DNA from: Pteria penguin
Taxonomy: Eukaryota; Mollusca; Bivalvia; Pterioida; Pteriidae
Assembly (NCBI GenBank): GCA_035048485.1
Contig: CM068580.1
Coordinates: 39,111,585-39,175,584 of the forward strand
Reading direction: 5' to 3'
Length of the DNA: 64,000 nt
Shown here one piece after another: positions 20,815 through 32,679 of this stretch (position 1 is the first letter of the stretch; each line of letters begins with the position of its first letter). The translations under genes were made by a program, and so were the position numbers. The notes under the pieces were generated by a model, which saw nothing but the letters and a program-made list of their open reading frames with translations, searched no databases and had not been told where the DNA came from.

Positions 20815-23795
20815 TATAAAAGTGGAGAAATGCAAAGTAAATTGGGGTAATCATGTACTTTACTCATGGGATTCGGCCTCATTTTTTTATTCGAGATTAT
20901 AGGTTAGCATCTGCGTTTATTTACTTTTTTTTGCACCTGCGTTTATTTATTTATTTATTTATTATGTTTTTTTTTTTTTTTGCAAAGTGTGGATAGCTGT
21001 GGAGAGCGAGTTAAAATTTAAGGTAGTTTCTCATAATTTGAAAATTTTAAGAATGACATTTAAATGCATACCTAATTTTAGGACTTCAAGAATAGATCGA
21101 CGAGAGCAATAACTCAACCATGGTGAAGGAACACCGCTATTTGAGCAATTCTTATAGAGATAAATATAAGCAGAGACGCGTAGACTTTTTCTTTTGTCGT
21201 ATAAAGTATATTAAATAATGATAGCAAGACATACTCGATGTCCACAAATTTTCTTCCGCTTAGTCTTTTTCAAGTTCCAAAGCAAACAAAAGACTGCCGT
21301 TTGATCAGCCATGCGTAATATAATCAAGTTACGTACAATTTATGATGAAAAATAAGATAATCGCGGAAACGACGTCGTGTTTAAAACCAAAGAACATGGA
21401 AACAGATGTTTGTATTGTATCAGCGGTGATAAAATTGATTGTTTTATTTTATGAAAAAAAACCCTATATTTATTAAGAAATTTAATAAAACGTCTTCTGG
21501 ATAAAATTAACTGATATCGAACAAGAAAGTGTACGCTTAGTGGTATCCATGAGACCATTTCAATTAATGTCATTTCAGTCTGAATGTTTGAATATCTCAA
21601 TAAAACCATGACTTTCATTTCCGCTCAAATACTGTTATTACTCAGTGTCGTCACGAAATTATTGAAACATCGATATGTGTCACAAGATCAATTGAAGTAT
21701 AAAATTTCAAATTGTTAGAATGTATTTCTAAGAAATGGTTGCTTTTTGACACAAATCACATCTTATCTCATCATTTTATAATTGGAAACATCTCTCAGGG
21801 GACAATCCTCGGATGTTAGTATTATAGAGAAATATCACCTTTCTCAGCGAGTAATCCTCCCAAGGCATCGTATTACTATGTATAACATGAATAGTGTACA
21901 GAACATCAGAATAGAATATGTATTTCAACTTTAAATACTCAAGACCGAGGTAGCGGACGATATCTTATTCTCAGTGTAGCTTTACACAACGAAGAAACGG
22001 CAGGCTACATTATCTAGGCGCTACGATGGTATTCACCAACGCCTCTCATTCCAATAAGCGGCATTAATTGTATACTTCAAAAGATGGGTTAATTGAGCCA
22101 ATTTTCTGAATGTAGGTTTGTGACAGATGTTTTAAAGCGACCCACTCCCAGTAAATGATTACGCAAGTGTTTTCGGTGGTAGTAACCATACTGTGAGGTC
22201 TTAAATATCGATAAGAATAAGATGTAGAAGTGATAAATGCTCTTTGAAAACTTTTTTCACGATTCGTCCCTATTCTATGAGAATGATAAATGTACATCGT
22301 TTCTAAAGTTTCTCTGAGATCAATATGTTTAATGATAATTACTAATTAGATGATCAACGAGTTTTCACATTGATATAAGAATCTTTAAACTTAAAATCAA
22401 TTACTAACACATGAAAGTTTGATTTTATAAAAAAAAACCCAAACAAATGTGCACACAGTATTGTAAGAAGCAGCAATTTATAAGAAAAGATTATAGTAAT
22501 GTGGTAGCTTATTTTAACACAGTCTTTAAAATTATGTATGTTTTATGAAAAGAAAAATATTGGCTTTTCTTAACAAAGTTTGAACAATTTTATGCATTTT
22601 CGTAATATATAAAATATAACCACTGCATGTGTCTATAGATGTTATTTGAAAAATCAGGTACATGTCAAGAAGAATAAAACCATACGTATACACGTACTAA
22701 AACATGTTAAATATATTCAGTATAAATGGGAATATTTCCGCTGAGTTACATGTTAATGATAAAATAAAAATCTTATTGACGACAGCTGTTAATGTATTAT
22801 GCATAACACTTGAAACGTGGCAAGATAAAATCTTCTTAAATACAGTGCTACATAAACTGTGGCCAATTAAACTGCATGAGCTTAAATTTTTCTTCGGAAA
22901 ATCCAAGGTTAGATTGGCGACTGATGATTAATTTTCATTTTGTAATTCAAAATTTTACTGTTAACGCTTTCCTTCAGTAAAGCTGTAATGGTTTGTCAGT
23001 TACGTTGATAATGAGATACTTACATTCAGATTAATTTTATTATGAAAACAGAAAATATCTTACTTCTTAGCGATTTGTAATTCGCTGATCCATAGTACGT
23101 AACGTCATGGCCCCCAATCATATTTGAAATAGTCCATGTTTCACTTGTTGATCAGTGGTGTCTGTTGCCGTTATGATATCAGCAGCGAATATTATGGCTT
23201 GCTATTGTATCCACAATACACAGGATTAGACTTGTACACCAACACACATCGCGGTCTGGTCTGGTGAAAATGACTCCGGATCTCCTAGGCACTAGAAGAT
23301 GAAATAGAGATTTACCAAAAGGCTTTTTCTTCGCTGACGTAGAAACAATATATCCCTAATTATAGTATATTAACCGTGTCATGAAATGATTTACTGAGTC
23401 AAAAGATATTGCTTTCGGTTGATAGTGAAACGGAAACTTTCATTACTGAAATAAGGAAAGACGCAAGTATGAGAAAATATACCACAAATAGATCAACCAG
23501 AAATCATGTCGCTTTTATTAGTTCAAACCATCTATTTAAAGATGAGGAAGTAGTGAAGAGATTTTCATCAGATACCTCTCGGATGTTTCTACAGAATTTT
23601 CATATAACAATATTCTATCAAATCTATCTATCATCAGCAAACAACATAATTGTGCACACATGCAATTATATCATTTTACACGAGCATTTAGCTAGTCCTA
23701 GTATCTGTTTGCGGATAACGAAACTAACCGAAATGCACTCCAAAATTCTGAACACAAATATGTCCCTACCTACCTACCTACTTACGTTCCTGTCT
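20815..23795. other. 3-kb AT-rich stretch without recognised features
   Basis: A TTTA-type tract lies at 20935-20990. No conserved protein, RNA or repeat family was recognised. The short ORFs (21340-21618, 22064-22297, 22697-22931) have no domains. Confidence 0.5.
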
Positions 23796-23797
23796 AC

Positions 23798-23992
23798 GTA
23801 TGTACGTACGTGTGTGTTTGTATGTATGTATGTGTGTATGTTTGTATGTATGTATGTATGTATGTATGTATGTATGTATGTATGTATGTATGTATGTATG
23901 TATGTATGTATGTATGTATGTATGTTTGTATGTATGTATGTATGTATGTATGTATGTATGTATGTATGTATGTGTGTATGTATGTATATGTC
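23798..23992. repeat. (TATG)n microsatellite
   Basis: About 45 TATG units with a few TGTG/TTTG variants. They create repetitive Met-Tyr-Val-Cys ORFs in all three frames. Confidence 0.95.
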
Positions 23993-24084
23993 TGTAGATA
24001 TGTCGATCGGTAGGGAGCTGTAATAACCTATCCGTTTATATATATTATTGTCGAATTCCTTACTGTAAAAACAGTCAGTTTATA

Positions 24085-24430
24085 TGATCATGTTCCAAAA
24101 AAATTCGTTTTCATTTTGGGTCAAATATTGTCCTCTGCGAGAATTTCCGACACTACTAAACATATCCTTTTGTGAGAAGTTTCGTGACAAGGAGCTTACC
24201 CCCATGAAAAATTATTTGTATCTAGAACATGCTCTGGCACAGTGTATCAGTTGTGAAATAATAACGCCACAGACAGGAGAGGACGATTTGTTGCTACTCA
24301 GGAAAGGGAAAATGGCTATATTAAATTTAGAATTGTCACTTTTGTCATAAAGAGAAGTGTATAAAGATAATTCACCACTAGTTGATTTTATCGAGGTACG
24401 AAGTAGAAAAAGTGCTTTCGGTTGTAACGT
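24085..24430 (-). pseudogene. Penelope-like RT, C-terminal fragment
   Basis: The minus strand reads YTSLYDKSDNSKFNIAIFPF followed by LSSNKSSSPVCGVIISQLI and CARACSRYK, then a stop at about 24221. The same order of motifs is seen at 918-1181 and 51930-52110. Catalytic parts are missing upstream and the C-terminal helix region is lost downstream. The plus-strand ORF at 24084-24350 is the shadow of this fragment. Confidence 0.65.
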
Positions 24431-24586
24431 TTAGAGTTATCATATGCCTGTACTCCCATGGAAACCTAGATTTGTTGAAATAAGTTTGATTCGAACTGTA
24501 AACATTTCATCGCACAAATTCCACTTATGAATGTGTTGTCCTTTAAAATGAAAAAATCTATCCTGCGATCCAGGCAAACATAAAGA

Positions 24587-24608
24587 AGTATTATTATTAT
24601 TATTATTA

Positions 24609-24660
<52 letters not shown>
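24587..24660. repeat. (ATT)n microsatellite
   Basis: Perfect ATT units with one GTT, directly before the SINE head. Confidence 0.95.
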
Positions 24661-24661
<1 letters not shown>

Positions 24662-24663
24662 AA

Positions 24664-24943
24664 GCCGGTGTGGCCTAGTGGATAAGGTGCTCGGCTCGTG
24701 ATCGAGAGGTCGCGGGTTCGACTCCCGCCCGGGGCACACCGGTGTTCTGTCTTTCGGATGAGACAGTAAAAACCGAGGTCCCGTGTCACGGTAGGCGTGG
24801 CACGTAAAAGATCCCTCACTGCTTCGGGTGGGTCCGTTGCAAAGGTCTAAATTTGTATGCAATGCATCAGGCAGATGCACACCATATACGTGAAATAATC
24901 GTGGAGTGACGTAAAACAATAATCAAACAAACAAACAATTATT
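24664..24943 (+). repeat. tRNA-derived SINE, full length
   Basis: The tRNA-like head starts GCCGGTG. The A box TGGCCTAGTGG is at 24671-24681 and the B box GGTTCGACTCC at 24715-24725. A clover-leaf is partly possible (anticodon arm CTCGG/TCGAG, T arm GCGGG/CCCGC), but the acceptor ends do not pair, so it is not a tRNA gene. The body has TCTTTCGGATGAGACAGTAA and GATCCCTCACTGCTTCGGGT, and the tail is (CAAA)n. The minus-strand ORFs at 24440-24919 run through the SINE and the ATT tract and are spurious. Confidence 0.9.
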
Positions 24944-24944
24944 A

Positions 24945-25225
24945 TTATTATAATAAAAACAACAAGAACAACAATAATACTAATCATTATGTATACACCT
25001 ATCACATGATGTCTCAAACGTTTACTTAAGGATAATAGTAATGTTTATGGAATTTGTTGCGGATAACTGATATTCAAGAAAATTGATAATTTGGTTCTCA
25101 TTAATTGAAAAAGACCCCGATGGAATATACTCCATTCTCTCCTAGAAGTATTCGTTTACGATCACGTTGTCCATCAGATGTGCTTTCAAACGCAGTTTTA
25201 TAAATGTGTTAGATTTTGAGACGAA
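24945..25225. other. AT-rich stretch without recognised features
   Basis: A short ATT tract lies at 24940-24955; nothing else is seen. Confidence 0.45.
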
Positions 25226-25229
25226 GCAC

Positions 25230-25955
25230 CTCAAGACATTTATATAAAAGAAAAAAGAGGAGTTACTGGCTCAGTTATGTGGCAGAAGTCACCATGGAGC
25301 TATAAAATACATGAATATAAATAATATACTAGAACATATAACACATTACAAAAATATTTGATTGTAGTGCAATTACGATACCGACTTAGGACGGTCATTT
25401 AGTTTGACAAAAGCCAAACTAATGGTGTGGTTAACCGGTTTACGGGCCCACTTTCCCACTCACCGTAACAGCAGAACAATCAAAGGACGTAATTTAAAAA
25501 TTTATAAATAATCCTCCATTTAAAGAACAAGGGTCAACAGGTATCGCATATTGAGAGGTCATAAAAATATAAACACGTAAGGTATTGTAAAACACATAAT
25601 GGTATAAAAATATATGCGACATCAACATGATAAACCGTGCTCTGAAAGCGAGCTAAGACCCTAGATCTGTAGGAGTCCCGACTAACAGTCAGAGGGGACT
25701 AGGTTCAGGACCATGTCTCCTCTGAAAGAAGTTTGGACAAGGCCCGTCATATAGTCCCCACCGCCCTGTTTGTCAACGTGCAACGTTCAAGTAAAAGTCT
25801 GCATAAGGCTGTAGAGGGGCCAAATACAAGACCTATAGTCTTTTTGATGATCTCAATATCATATTGTCTTTTTAGAAGACGTTTGACTATTTGACGTTTG
25901 ACTACGTTTGATCTCAATATCATATTGTCTATTTAGAAGACGTTTGACTATAAGA
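25230..25955 (-). repeat. repeat family B, near-complete reverse copy
   Basis: Matches 7385-8080 throughout, including the peptide GLVFGPSTALCRLLLERC on the minus strand. At its 5' side the block TCAAACGTCTTCTAAA..GACAATATGATATTGAGATC is partly duplicated (25870-25955). It is preceded on the minus strand by a pyrimidine-rich tract ending in AG (about 25955-25975), which resembles a 3' splice site. Confidence 0.68.
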
Positions 25956-25959
25956 AAGA

Positions 25960-26880
25960 AAAGACAATTGACTTAGGTATATGATATTTGAAGTCATAAT
26001 CATCATCCATCCTGTATGGTTAACAGGTGCACGGTCCCATTTTCTCATATCCGATCCAGTTATACTTCTGTCTATCTTTTGAATATGTTTTGTGGGTGTT
26101 TTACCATATTCAAGACTTAAAATACATCCATCTTTAAAACAATTCCAAACTGTCCTTATTTTAAAATAGCAGAAATCGCATAATAGTAGCTTGGTTAATA
26201 GGAAAAGAAGAAATTTAAAAAGAGACAAAAAATACTGAAAAATTAAATTCATTTTTCAGTAGACTGCTGTTTGATTCAAGGTGCAAATAGATTAAATGGG
26301 GACGTGCAGTTTTTAGTGAAGTCAACAGGGGAATTCACCACCTGGATCTAGAGGAATTTGAACCAATGTAAAATGCCAAATTAGTTATGTCACTGTAGCA
26401 TTTACAACATTTATCAAGGTAGAAGTATTTTAACAGCTGACAAAATCAATCCAAAAAATTAAGAGTCTGATTTAACGCAGTTATATTTACCTCCATCAGA
26501 GGCCCGAATGATCTAAAAATAATATTGACAAGATTTTTAATGAATGTGAATACTAAATTCTTATTTATTTATTTACAGCGTTTTTAAATGGTAATTATAT
26601 GAATTTGCTTCATGCGCATTTTTTTTTTAGAAAAACGACACCGTAACGGATGCCGATATTGTATAAAGATTTAAAAATCAGAACCTTAATTACAATGATA
26701 AATTTTTGTGCATCGATTTTACATAATACAAAAAGCTTACCCACGTCTCTATATCATCAATCCCTTCCCAGAGAATCACAGTCACCAAATATTTATTGTC
26801 TGAGCTATGGATATTTACAAACTCAGTAGTTCCGAAAACTGCATCGTCTATACGCTGTCTACTCGGTCATTATAAGACAA
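25960..26880. other. AT-rich stretch without recognised features
   Basis: The 107-codon minus-strand ORF at 25929-26252 starts with a hydrophobic run, shows no domain, and ends inside repeat B; it is not accepted. Confidence 0.45.
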
Positions 26881-26884
26881 ATTT

Positions 26885-29030
26885 ACAATGTAAAGATGAT
26901 GGATAAATTCAAGTCATAAGTCCGAAAATCATGAAACCAGAGGACATACAAAATCAGTGAAAATGAAAACCAAGCAGAATATAACGATTAATGTCTACTT
27001 GAAGAGGATATGTGAACCCCTATGATGGAGTGAGGTGCCACATATACCCATTAGAAAGCGTCAAATTGTGAAAATTCCATATATATTTATATATGGAGAA
27101 GTCAAAGTAGGTAATCTTCTAGTACAGAAGGTATCAAAGCTGTGTAAAATGATCAGAATCGATTCAGTCCAGAATATCTTAGAATAAAAGCCTGGATAAC
27201 GAAATATCATATTGTGTAATAAAAGTCTTATAACGACCACAGAACTTCCTCAGTGACGTTGTTAGTCTATCACATATATAACCCTGGTTGAGTAGCTTAT
27301 CTGAAAGTCGCCTAGCGCTTAGAACAAAGTCATTATAATTTGAACATGCTCTGGAATAACGTATTAACTGAGATATGAATACGCCATATGCGGGCGATGA
27401 TGGAATGTTGCTACTTATGAAAGGAACATTTGTGATGGCGAAATTTAAATCGTCACGTTTGTCATAGAGTGAGGTGTTCAATTGACCATTAATGTCGAAA
27501 GACAACATAATATCTAAATACGAAGTAGAATTACTACTGTCTGTGGTTTCTTTGACCTCCAGTTCACTTGGATAGATGATGCTAAGGTAATCCGCGAATG
27601 AAGAATTATTAAATGAAAGCTAATAAGCTATATATGTTAGTGAAATTGAAGCCAAGAGCCAATTGTTTCTTTCCTTGCAAAAGCAAAGACTGAATGAATT
27701 CAGCTTCGTATGAGTAAAGGAATATGTCAGCCAGAAGCGGGGACACAGTTAGTGCCCATTGGAATGCCGACAATTTGTTGAAAAACTTTTCCTCCAAACA
27801 CCACAGAAATGTTAGCGATAAGAAACATATGGATGACATATGTTTCAGTATATTTATTTTTGGAATCAGAATTTTCCCTAACAAAGTAAGTTTTATCATG
27901 GCCTATAACTATATATTTGAATTTGCGGCTTCCGTTCTTACTAGTAAATGCATTTTGGATAATTTTCGCTTATCTGTCTTTTAATTTGATGAGGGATCAT
28001 TGTGTAAAGAGTCGAAAATCAAAAGACTCGATGGAGTGTATTTTAGTAAAACTTTATGATTTTAGATGTTCTAACAACTCTTGAATTTTCAAGGATCCCC
28101 ATTTGAATAATTCCACTTCTGGAATATACTATTTCGCAATACCTATGAAGGCCAGATATAATTTCTGATAATATTTTTGTGAGTAACAGAAATACGGATT
28201 TTGTGAAACACTTCGAGGAACCAGTGATAAAGCGTTGTTTGTAAGGATTTTTGTGCATTTTTTATAGAATGCATTACAAGTATGGAAGTTCTGAATTTAA
28301 TTTATTTGTGTCAATACCAAACGTATTGAGTACAGATTTATGATTCTCAAGTACTTCCGAAACTGAAAAGTTCGTGAGAGTATAAATAGGATTTCCTGGC
28401 GCTGATTTTAATTCTAATTCTTTCACTAGGCTGTCAAAGTAATTTTTCTTACAAGTAAATGTATAATTACTATACCTTTATCTGCTGGTGTAATGATATA
28501 ATGTTCTTGGAAAAAGGTAATTTCTCTGACAATATCAGGATCTTTAAAAATCGATTCGAATCTGGTGTTTACAAAGCCTTGTAATTTTTCAATTTTTGAT
28601 CTCAGCAGTACTGCAATAGATTTTATCTATTCCGAAGGAGTGTCGACCTGTACTTCCTCTCTTTTTGCTCATCGTGTAGCATATTCCTCGCATTACTTGA
28701 TAATATTTTCAAAATTTTGGCTGTGAATGATCAGGGTTCTCTGCATTTTGGACCTTTAAGTAAAAGTTCTCTTAATTTGATGTTTTAACAATATCAAGAT
28801 CACCAGTAATGACATAGCCACAAGGAGAATATATAAAATTAGATGAGGAACATGCACACGGTTGAGGATGGCATGCAGAGTTGCTAAGATGAAGACACTG
28901 TAGAAACCCTTTGTAACTTGGTCTATGAAATACCATTTTGGTCAAAAGGCAAATTATTAGTATAGAAGTATAGTTTCCTATGGCTAATAAGTATTGCAAT
29001 ACGAAGAATTCAGAAGTAGCTGATGCATGT
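26885..29030 (-). pseudogene. Penelope-like retroelement, longest relic
   Basis: Minus strand, from N to C. A region with CHPQPCACSSSNFIYSPCGY and ITGDLDIV (about 28900-28790). An ADKG-type motif, HYIITPADKG (about 28500-28470). KMHKNPYKQRFITGSSKC (about 28262-28210). The motif GIPMGT (27768-27751). SYEAEF (near 27700). A C-terminal part with NIPSSPAYGVFISQLIRYS (27400-27340) and SLRKFCGRY. Several frameshifts and stops break it. The catalytic region where YIDD is expected (about 27635) is scrambled, and an in-frame TAA lies five codons before the usual stop. The 3' tail runs on to about 26885 and matches 1305-1505. The order and spacing are typical of Penelope-like RTs. No GIY-YIG endonuclease was recognised, but it could lie in the decayed ends. 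Confidence 0.72.
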
Positions 29031-29329
29031 ACTTATAAGCTAACGGGGACGTCACACATGCTAATTCTATGTCGAATTTGCATCTTGACGGGATACATAA
29101 ATCCCAATGAAAATTCTCTTTTGCTTAAGCTTAAAATCTTTCCATAATGTCCTTTCTTTTTTTGTAAAATCGCTAGATTTCTTTGATTAACCCGCTTTCA
29201 TTTGTTCAATGTTCAATGTTTCTGATAGTAACTTTTAGGACGCTAGAAATAAATATATAACACTCGTTTTTCTTACCGGTATTGTATGCTTTTACTACTT
29301 TTTTTATTTTAAAAAGTACACATCTGTTA

Positions 29330-29625
29330 TGTTTATGTTTATGACCTCTCAAATTGTTGGTCTTTGATCTGTTATATAAAGTGTAAATTATATATTTTTA
29401 TATGTATGTTCTTTAATTAGTCTGCCGTTGTGGTGAGTTGGAAGATTGGCCCGTAAACCGTTTAAATACACCAGTTGAGTAACTAACGTTATATCAGTTG
29501 ACCGTCCTAAGTCGGTGTCTCAGCTACATTACAAATGAATTTTTGTAATTTTTCTCGATGTGTTAATTGTTTGCTTTCTTGTCTGTGTCATACGGCTGAA
29601 TCAGATAATTTATGCTTGTTTTATA
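29330..29625 (+). repeat. repeat family B, partial copy
   Basis: Starts inside the family near ATGTTTATGACCTCTCAAAT. It contains GTGGTGAGTTGGAAGATTGG with CCCGTAAACCG and GACCGTCCTAAGTCGGTGTC, and ends with the TGTCATACGGCTGAATCAG block. Confidence 0.6.
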
Positions 29626-29629
29626 AAAA

Positions 29630-30725
29630 TATTCGGATCATACAACTTCAATTTTCTCTCGTTTTTCGTATAGTCACTCTTTTCACATCCATTCTGTGTT
29701 GATATTCTCTCCATGTTCTATTCATATATTGTAGGTATGCATACGCCTATGCAAATTTAGTTTCTACATTTGTTTTTGTCGCATTATGCCGTTTTCTAAT
29801 GCATTATATTTTAATGTTGACACCGCAAAAATTTACAATAAATTATCGTTTTAATCTGATAATTACAATGTCCGAGGACTACAAACCATTGGTTTCTTAT
29901 GAAATCAAATAACGTCTTCGGGTATATGTTCGTGCTCCGGTCTGGGGTAAAATTTTTCCCGGTATGATAACATAATATATCATTGAACGATGAAAGAAAT
30001 ATTCATTTTGAGGTTGACATGATTCACGAATCCCTCTTCCAGCCAAATCTATATAATCCTTCTTACTATGTTCTTGGATGATAGGAAAACACAAAAGATA
30101 AATGTAGGAAAGTGCACTTTTAAATTGCTATATTTTAAGTTATGTATAAGCGTCTTAGGTTCTATCAATAACAAATATTCAAGCATAAAAGAAATGAGAA
30201 AGATTCATCGATCATTACACCTTTTCTTGAGTAGCCTTTCTCTTTAACACATTTCTCGAAACTAGAGTAATTACTATGATAAATGAGGCAAAGGTTTACA
30301 TATTACATGCTTCAGTTGCAGAATATTTGATCATCAATATCAATGACTACATAAAACATAAAGAAATATTTTTACTCTTTTACATTCAATCAAAAATAGA
30401 CAATGTCAATATTTATTTGTATATAAAGTTATCTGGAATGACGTAAATAATTGAAGATAAACATATTTTTCATAATTTTTATTCCCCAGAAGACGTTTGC
30501 TAAATTTTTCCTCACATCTTCGCCATGCATGTCTGCACGTAGCATCGTTTCAGGGTGAGTGTTGATATACATTTTTACAGTAGATACATTTTATCTTTTC
30601 TGATCGATGAAATATCGGGGCAACAGATATTCAAAGGAAGAACATTTCCAATATAGACAGCACGGTCTTCATGGAGTTCTGATCAGATCTTTCCGTTGTA
30701 TCTATTTTTACCATGAATACATACA
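29630..30725. other. AT-rich stretch without recognised features
   Basis: No gene or repeat match was found. Confidence 0.45.
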
Positions 30726-30734
30726 CACCTAAAC

Positions 30735-30765
30735 ACACACACACACACACACCCACTCACCCACG

Positions 30766-30818
<53 letters not shown>

Positions 30819-30830
30819 GCACACGTTAAT
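30735..30830. repeat. (AC)n microsatellite
   Basis: CA units interrupted by CTCAC-type variants. Confidence 0.95.
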
Positions 30831-30937
30831 TTCACAAAACAATAGAACATAACATTTTTTTGTTTATTTATTTATTTGTATAGGGGGTGGGGGTGTTTGT
30901 TGTTTTGTTTAGTTTTTTATTTCATTTTATATATATA

Positions 30938-30961
30938 TAAATCGAGAAATTGTTCAACAAC

Positions 30962-30993
<32 letters not shown>

Positions 30994-31065
30994 GTTGTTG
31001 TTGTTGTTGTTGTTGAACAATTTCTCGATTTCTGAAACTCAAAAGTATCTTATATATATATATAT

Positions 31066-31140
<75 letters not shown>

Positions 31141-31182
31141 GAACAATTTCTCGATTTCTGAAACTCAAAAGTATCTTACAGA
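30938..31182. repeat. palindromic (GTT)n/(AT)n array
   Basis: AAATCGAGAAATTGTTCAAC plus (AAC)n, then (TA)n, then (GTT)n with GAACAATTTCTCGATTT forms a long inverted repeat (30939-31033). The segment GAACAATTTCTCGATTTCTG with AAACTCAAAAGTATCTTA is repeated in direct orientation at 31140-31180 after a second, longer (GTT)n tract. The poly-Gln/poly-Leu ORFs here are artefacts. Confidence 0.9.
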
Positions 31183-31184
31183 GC

Positions 31185-32200
31185 ATAGAAAAAATAATTT
31201 GCCTTTTAACACCGCTAGCATACATAGTTATTTCCATTCCGTTTAAAACACCAATTAGATTATTCCCATATCAATAATAACTGACAGAATTCTCCTTCTA
31301 AACATACGCATTGAACTTATCATCAATCATAGCAGCTAAACAACCGTGCCTTAAGTTAATATTAGATCATGAGAAATCTTAAAAATACAAAATCTTAACG
31401 GATAAAAAGTGGATGGTCGGACATCTGAACTGTGATGAACTCGTGTCCTCCACATATTATCTAGAAATGATGGATATTCTAGCCAAACATCCTTAAAATA
31501 TTTCAGTATAATATAATGATAAAATTGTTACCAGTCTTCAAATATTTGTGAGTAGAATACTAAAATTATGAGAGTACTAGTCAAATAAGAACATATATAA
31601 TCCAAAATAAACTTAACAATCAATGTCCCCTCGAAAAACCAGTAAGGGGGTAGGGTTATGTGCAATAGAGGGGTATAACATCCAGCAGCGGCTTCGTACA
31701 TTTGTTCCAGGTGGTCGTTATCACGTTACAAATTTCAAACTAGTTTAGTTTGGATTATTGGAGATCGAAAGACAAATATAAAAGGATCTTTTTCATAACG
31801 CATAGAAGCTTGTATCACATCTGCTTGTCTGGTTGACGATAGATGTTTATTAGCTTTTAATTTATTTCTGTTTAATCATTCTTAAGTGTTACGTTTTATG
31901 ATAAGATTTGTCTGTATAAAAACGATTTTTTTAACATTGCCAAAAATGGTTGACCAAAGCTGAAAATCAAATTGCACAAGAATGATGGATGATTCACAAT
32001 CATAAAAGTTTCTAATACTTATAACATTCCTATATATATTCAACAACAAGCATTACCAAGATACATAATTCTAACAAGATATTTCCAGCAGTACAGAGAG
32101 GATTACAGAGAGGCTGCAGTGAGCTCCACGCACAAATCCACCCAAGGAAATTGATAATAGATTGTTGAATAAATTAATAATATTTTTATTCATTAAGACA
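31185..32200. other. AT-rich stretch without recognised features
   Basis: No gene or repeat match was found. Confidence 0.45.
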
Positions 32201-32204
32201 CACA

Positions 32205-32405
32205 AATAAGTTACTTCTTTAAAATACGAAATTAACTGCTGTAACCTGATTGTGGCACTAACAAGAATGCACGATAGTGGACCCCTGAAATTCAGAGGTG
32301 AGACCAGGTGCCCGGGAGGAGTAAGCGTCTCCTGTTTGGCTAGTCACACCCGCCTAGAATGCCCTGACATACAGACGAAACAATATAATTCAGCACTGTA
32401 TATAT
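32205..32405 (-). repeat. retroelement tail, family A2
   Basis: Minus strand: TACAGTGCTGAATTATATTG, CAGGAGACGCTTACTCCTCC, GGTCTCACCTCTGAATTTCA and the TAACTGCTGTAA-type end reversed. It matches 48545-48950 in the other orientation. Confidence 0.65.
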
Positions 32406-32544
32406 ACATGAATGTGAACAAACACTGTGTAGAAAATTTCACAGCCACATAACATTAGGAAAAGGGGTATAATAACACTGAAGTCAAACCTCCCACTGGG
32501 AACTTTTTTACGAGCTCCACACTGCAAAGAAAATAAGTGTGACG

Positions 32545-32675
32545 TTCGTGTAAAATACGAAAATAACTGCTGTAACCTGACTGTGGCATTAACAATAATG
32601 TACCACAGTGGACATTCACGACCCCTGAAATTAAGAGGTGTGACCAGGTGCCCGGGAGTAGTGAGCGAATATGTC
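32545..32675 (-). repeat. retroelement tail, family A2, partial
   Basis: A second copy in the same orientation as 32205-32405, with AATGTACCACAGTGGACATT and GTGACCAGGTGCCCGGGAGT. It is cut off after the CCCGGG block. Confidence 0.62.
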
Positions 32676-32679
32676 ATGA

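Noticed and set aside
23409..24023. 204-codon ORF on the plus strand, longest in the window
   Set aside because: Its C-terminal third is the translated TATG microsatellite, all three frames give similar repeats, and the N-terminal part shows no domain.
24664..24736. possible tRNA gene
   Set aside because: The A and B boxes and two arms are present, but the acceptor ends do not pair and the segment runs on into a conserved SINE body.
24440..24919. 159-codon minus-strand ORF with a poly-Asn run
   Set aside because: It reads through the SINE in reverse and the ATT microsatellite; no independent coding evidence.
30917..31246. poly-Gln and poly-Leu ORFs
   Set aside because: Translations of the (GTT)n tract on the two strands.
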